9,463 nucleotides of DNA from the NCBI GenBank assembly GCA_002343505.1, contig DDQZ01000036.1, forward strand, positions 18,333-27,795, given 5' to 3'. The notes beneath the pieces were generated by a model. It saw only the letters and a list, made by a program, of their open reading frames with translations. It was not told where the DNA came from and did no database searches. The translations under genes were made by a program, and so were the position numbers. Positions 7,901 through 9,463 of this stretch are shown here, piece by piece. Origin of the DNA: Verrucomicrobiaceae bacterium UBA2429 (GTDB taxonomy: Bacteria; Verrucomicrobiota; Verrucomicrobiia; Verrucomicrobiales; Verrucomicrobiaceae). Position 1 is the first letter of the stretch, and every line of letters begins with the position of its first letter.

Positions 7901-8916
7901 GCATCGAGATTCACATCGGCCAGGAAGTCCTTGATGATGTCGCGCCCAGGATCGTCGTTGAGCACCTCGCGGGCGATGAAGTGGGCGTCCAGAGCTGTGA
8001 TGATGGAGGTGGCCTGGCCGCCAAGCTCGGAGGCGTGGGTGTAGGTGGCGCGGAAATCGGTGAAGGTGCCGTTGAGGCTGGTGATCATGTCCCAGGCTCC
8101 TTTGCCGGTCTGCGTCGGCTCCAGGGTGCCGAAGTCCACGAGCAGGCTCGATTCGTCGAGCGGCGAGTCATTGACCCTGGCGCCGAGGAGGCGGGCCACA
8201 AGAAGCAGGCCGTTGAGGTTTTCGACGATCTTGGGCTGCTGGGAGTTGATCCTCAGATTCCGCGCGGGTCCGAAGCCGTGGTTGTGGACCAGCACGCCGA
8301 GTGTGAAGGGGATGGGCGACTCGACCACATCCACAGTGAAGGGGTCATCCCCCAGCACATCCCTCGGCTGAAAGTAGGTGATGCGCAGTTGGGGCTCCGG
8401 CTTCACGGTGATGGTGTCCGGCACCGCGAACATGTTGTCGCGCGGGATTTCCACGCCTTGCAACTTGCCGGAAAGTTTGCAGCCCACTGTGAAGCGCCTG
8501 CCCTGCGGGTTTGTCCCGCCAGCGCCGATGGTGGGAATGATGAACCACTTCACCACCGCGGTTTTTGTCGGCGCGATGACCCCGGTGCCATCCACACGGT
8601 TGATGTTTTCGAGGGTTGGCTGGCGCACGAAAAACAGGTTCGCCGCGTCGGGATTCGCCCCCGGCTCGGTGATGGCCGGATCGGTGAAGGTAAGCTCCGC
8701 GAGGAAGTCGGTGATGGCGTCCGCGCCGTCGTTGTTGGTGACAGTCAGCTCGGCTTCGAATCCGGTGCGCTCAAGAGCCAGCTCCTGGACGATCTGGATT
8801 TTCACTTTTGAGCACCAGCCTTGGAACTGCGTGGTGGCCAACGCGCGCGAGTCGCACATCAGCGCCAGCAGGACAGCGGCAGCAGGCCCTGGAAAAATGG
8901 AAAGAAAGGTCTTCAT
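4936..8916 (-). CDS. Large secreted protein with Ig-like modules, FlgD-like module and seven-repeat beta-propeller
   Basis: 1,326 residues from the ATG at 8916, preferred over the ATG at 8940 because GAGGAA sits 5 nt before it and 'MKTFLSIFPGPAAAVLLALMCDSRALA' is then a signal peptide. The first part (about 30-450) has beta-rich regions with 'GFGPARNLRINSQQPKIVEN', not assigned to a named family. Residues 460-535 resemble OmpL47-type repeats ('YRINAGNF...GTYTITFRATDTAGNVE'). Two copies of an 88-residue Ig-like module, each starting 'GVPPTPTP', occupy about 606-776. A FlgD-like Ig module ('VWDGKNGAGVPQLPGVYTV') covers about 800-843. A propeller covers about 864-1147, its key aromatics at 870, 912, 958, 1004, 1047, 1089 and 1133, with blades such as 'GRVVWQDWRD...IYFADLETGEKRRIT', like TolB/WD40-like periplasmic repeats. 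The C-terminal 120 residues resemble 'GWNLVG'-type surface-protein ends. No enzyme motif is seen. Probably a surface binding or scaffold protein. Confidence 0.83.
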   Translation of the reverse strand: MKTFLSIFPGPAAAVLLALMCDSRALATTQFQGWCSKVKIQIVQELALERTGFEAELTVTNNDGADAITDFLAELTFTDPAITEPGANPDAANLFFVRQPTLENINRVDGTGVIAPTKTAVVKWFIIPTIGAGGTNPQGRRFTVGCKLSGKLQGVEIPRDNMFAVPDTITVKPEPQLRITYFQPRDVLGDDPFTVDVVESPIPFTLGVLVHNHGFGPARNLRINSQQPKIVENLNGLLLVARLLGARVNDSPLDESSLLVDFGTLEPTQTGKGAWDMITSLNGTFTDFRATYTHASELGGQATSIITALDAHFIAREVLNDDPGRDIIKDFLADVNLDADEIPDALYETQEGNILPVNHQQNAAVTGTLGANNVRVEIVSAFENWIYIRVPDPGQNRKPISRVVRSDGKVLNANNYWTHTKYTRIGNVRLDWLNIFDKVADNTAYTYSLTYDLDSVDVTAPVTRIRFSGEHTESGGIHHITRDTQIFFTSEDASPVAIEYRINAGNFIPALPFTINASGTYTITFRATDTAGNVEEDKVALVSISGAGPSISSYAVNVGNLFLPGSPNVVSVRPGQSELEFTVAPNPVRTDGRVDIFRGVAAWPRISGVPPTPTPLNAAELNVSGKFVDFYRYKINEGSWSPERPVATPISLSGLNGSVTVSVIARSTYGDYLPEDDALEVAWTVNPGAPLLNVAGVPPTPTPDQNSATLAFSGGADLTDYRWNLNNTFYQAEQPIATPLELTGLDPGDQVLGIRGKRSGIWQELNAATFIHWTYDPAYGSDFASLPLVKTQDYEDIAGQTLTNVWDGKNGAGVPQLPGVYTVRLKLTDTLGRVSYDSDLVFIEKLSSGETQLGDAGSSRPDARGSWAVWQRQVDGVPAIRARNLVTDTPVDVTSSPLAQEKPRTDGRYAAWQGRGENGVYDVFYADLDAAMPAPVAATSTPARDEINPVIHWPWMVYQTRPSPANSAPWQLEARNLETNAVFFVDTTTQDQLAPSIHSGRVVWQDWRDVGPGEIYFADLETGEKRRITTQPAGQYNPTIFGHSIVWQDNRHIQLELYKFDLRKGLEERLTDTAYNEVNPVLCGNWLTYLEDSLGSETENLRMLDLDSGESVPLTQAEGRHSPGALGDGYAVWAEGPAGAQTVKASFLPSLQPVMRNHNTVVVTAELAARYPTAFGLLAAWKEAANVESITRYESIAVPPVTETAAWQADAATGDDFAITAGEFLWIRFDQARMLELGEADAAPVDLAAGKNVLSYSAFPVGYSAYDFINAVGAANIGALRMLDPLAGVWRAVEIKEGAPVGSNFAIPRVTALLVDMKNAVNDWQP
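6589..7101 (-). repeat. Tandem 88-residue Ig-like module (two copies) inside the large secreted protein
   Basis: Two in-frame copies share 'GVPPTPTP' starts exactly 88 codons apart, then a Tyr-Arg strand ('FYRYKINEGSW' versus 'DYRWNLNNTFY'), then 'PVATPISLSGL' versus 'PIATPLELTGL'. The DNA copies have diverged, so this is an old domain duplication rather than a fresh tandem repeat. Confidence 0.75.
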
Positions 8917-8921
8917 GATGG

Positions 8922-8927
8922 TTCCTC
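8922..8927 (-). promoter_or_regulatory. Ribosome binding site deciding the start at 8916
   Basis: On the minus strand GAGGAA lies 5 nt before the ATG at 8916. The upstream ATG at 8940 has GAAGGA directly against it, too close to serve well. This is the only strong Shine-Dalgarno match at the minus-strand gene starts and supports translation from the second ATG, which also opens the signal peptide. Confidence 0.7.
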
Positions 8928-8936
8928 GGTGAGAAT

Positions 8937-9463
8937 TCATTCCTTCACAGGTTCGAGTTTGGAGAGCACGGATGGATCAAGATAAAGCCCCCCGCATAGA
9001 TCCTGGACGAGCACCCCGCCCGCATAGAAGGTGCTGCCGCCCTTGAGTTGGAGAGTGAAGACCTTGTGCTTGCCGGGCACGGATTTGACAGAGGTGATCT
9101 CGATCATGCCTCCCGCCCTGTCATGCAGCCAGTCCCCCGGACGCAAATCCCGCGCATGAGTCCAGCCGGATCCGTCGCGCCAAACCAAGTGCTCGCCTGT
9201 GACGCGCAAGTCGCGGCTTTCATTCCCGGGTTGATCTTTGGAGCGCAGGCTCATGAGCAAAAGCTCGTCCGACTCCAGCGTGTAAAGCTGGCTGACTTTG
9301 GCCGTCTCGCGCGAATCCATGCCGATGGCCAGTTCGTCCCCGGGTTTGATCTTTGAGATCGGAGTCTGGCGGCCATCCGCCAGCAGGACCAGTGTGTCCG
9401 CGGTAAAGCAGCCATTGCCGCCCACACCGTAATTGCCCGTGTTTCTGGAAGGGCCTCCACCCC
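8937..9463 (-). CDS. Hint (hedgehog/intein) domain protein, C-terminal end (5' end outside window)
   Basis: The frame is open to the right edge; a GTG at 9425 is possible, but the Gly-rich 'GGGPSRNTGNYG' upstream is in frame and reads like a linker, so this is probably the end of a longer protein. Hint domains break or rearrange peptide bonds by an N-terminal Cys acyl shift. Seen (counting from the GTG): block A 'NGCFTADTLVLLADG' with Cys6, then 'ISKIKPGDELA'; block B 'VTGEHLVW' with T76 and H79; 'ARDLRPGDWL'; and the closing 'VFTLQLKGGSTFYAGGVLVQD'. The usual final His-Asn is Gln141-Asp142, and no toxin domain follows, only 20 residues. N-terminal bond activation looks possible, but Asn cyclisation does not. 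The TGA overlaps an ATG of the next gene. The partner region and target are unknown. Confidence 0.85.
   Translation of the reverse strand, partial: GGGPSRNTGNYGVGGNGCFTADTLVLLADGRQTPISKIKPGDELAIGMDSRETAKVSQLYTLESDELLLMSLRSKDQPGNESRDLRVTGEHLVWRDGSGWTHARDLRPGDWLHDRAGGMIEITSVKSVPGKHKVFTLQLKGGSTFYAGGVLVQDLCGGLYLDPSVLSKLEPVKE

Noticed and set aside
6601..8811. 736-residue plus-strand open frame opposite the propeller protein gene
   Set aside because: A shadow of the third-position GC bias of the minus-strand gene; rich in His, Val, Gly and Asp with no recognisable motif, and without a credible upstream ribosome site or partner genes.
8937..9463. Intein inserted in a host gene, or Hint-linked polymorphic toxin
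   Set aside because: No C-extein follows (20 residues, then stop), the terminal His-Asn is missing, and no toxin domain or immunity gene lies downstream.

Overview
The window is GC-rich chromosomal DNA, most likely from a member of the Verrucomicrobiota or a related PVC-group bacterium. This is an inference. It rests on very large secreted multi-domain proteins, a C-terminal secreted-protein module of a kind I associate with that phylum (repeated 'GLL... G.L...GG..SGK...' units ending 'F.GVLLQ'), weak Shine-Dalgarno use and high GC. Nothing in the window fixes the species.

Layout. Positions 1-532 (+ strand) hold the 3' part of a pseudaminic acid cytidylyltransferase gene (pseF), the edge of a nonulosonic-acid or surface-glycan locus lying mostly to the left. 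Positions 533-815 are a non-coding gap between convergent genes. It contains a 115-bp nested inverted-repeat element with an 8-bp internal periodicity, then two small GC-rich hairpins. From 9463 down to 816, everything real is on the minus strand and looks like one operon. In transcription order it encodes: (1) the C-terminal end of a protein finishing in a Hint (hedgehog/intein) domain with a degenerate C-terminal junction; (2) a secreted protein of about 1,326 residues with Ig-like modules, a FlgD-like module and a seven-repeat beta-propeller; (3) a secreted tandem rhodanese-like protein whose second domain lacks the catalytic cysteine; (4) a secreted protein of about 1,088 residues with Ig-like, Calx-beta and InlB-type domains and the C-terminal module noted above.

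How the genes fit together. All three junctions inside the minus-strand cluster are 4-nt ATGA overlaps. In each case the apparent signal peptide begins at a second ATG 8-11 codons further in. The three complete products carry export signals, so the cluster probably builds or decorates a cell-surface or periplasmic assembly. The Hint domain could release or modify the truncated upstream protein. I do not recognise this gene combination as a named system. The many long plus-strand open frames across 702-8932 are antisense shadows of these genes.
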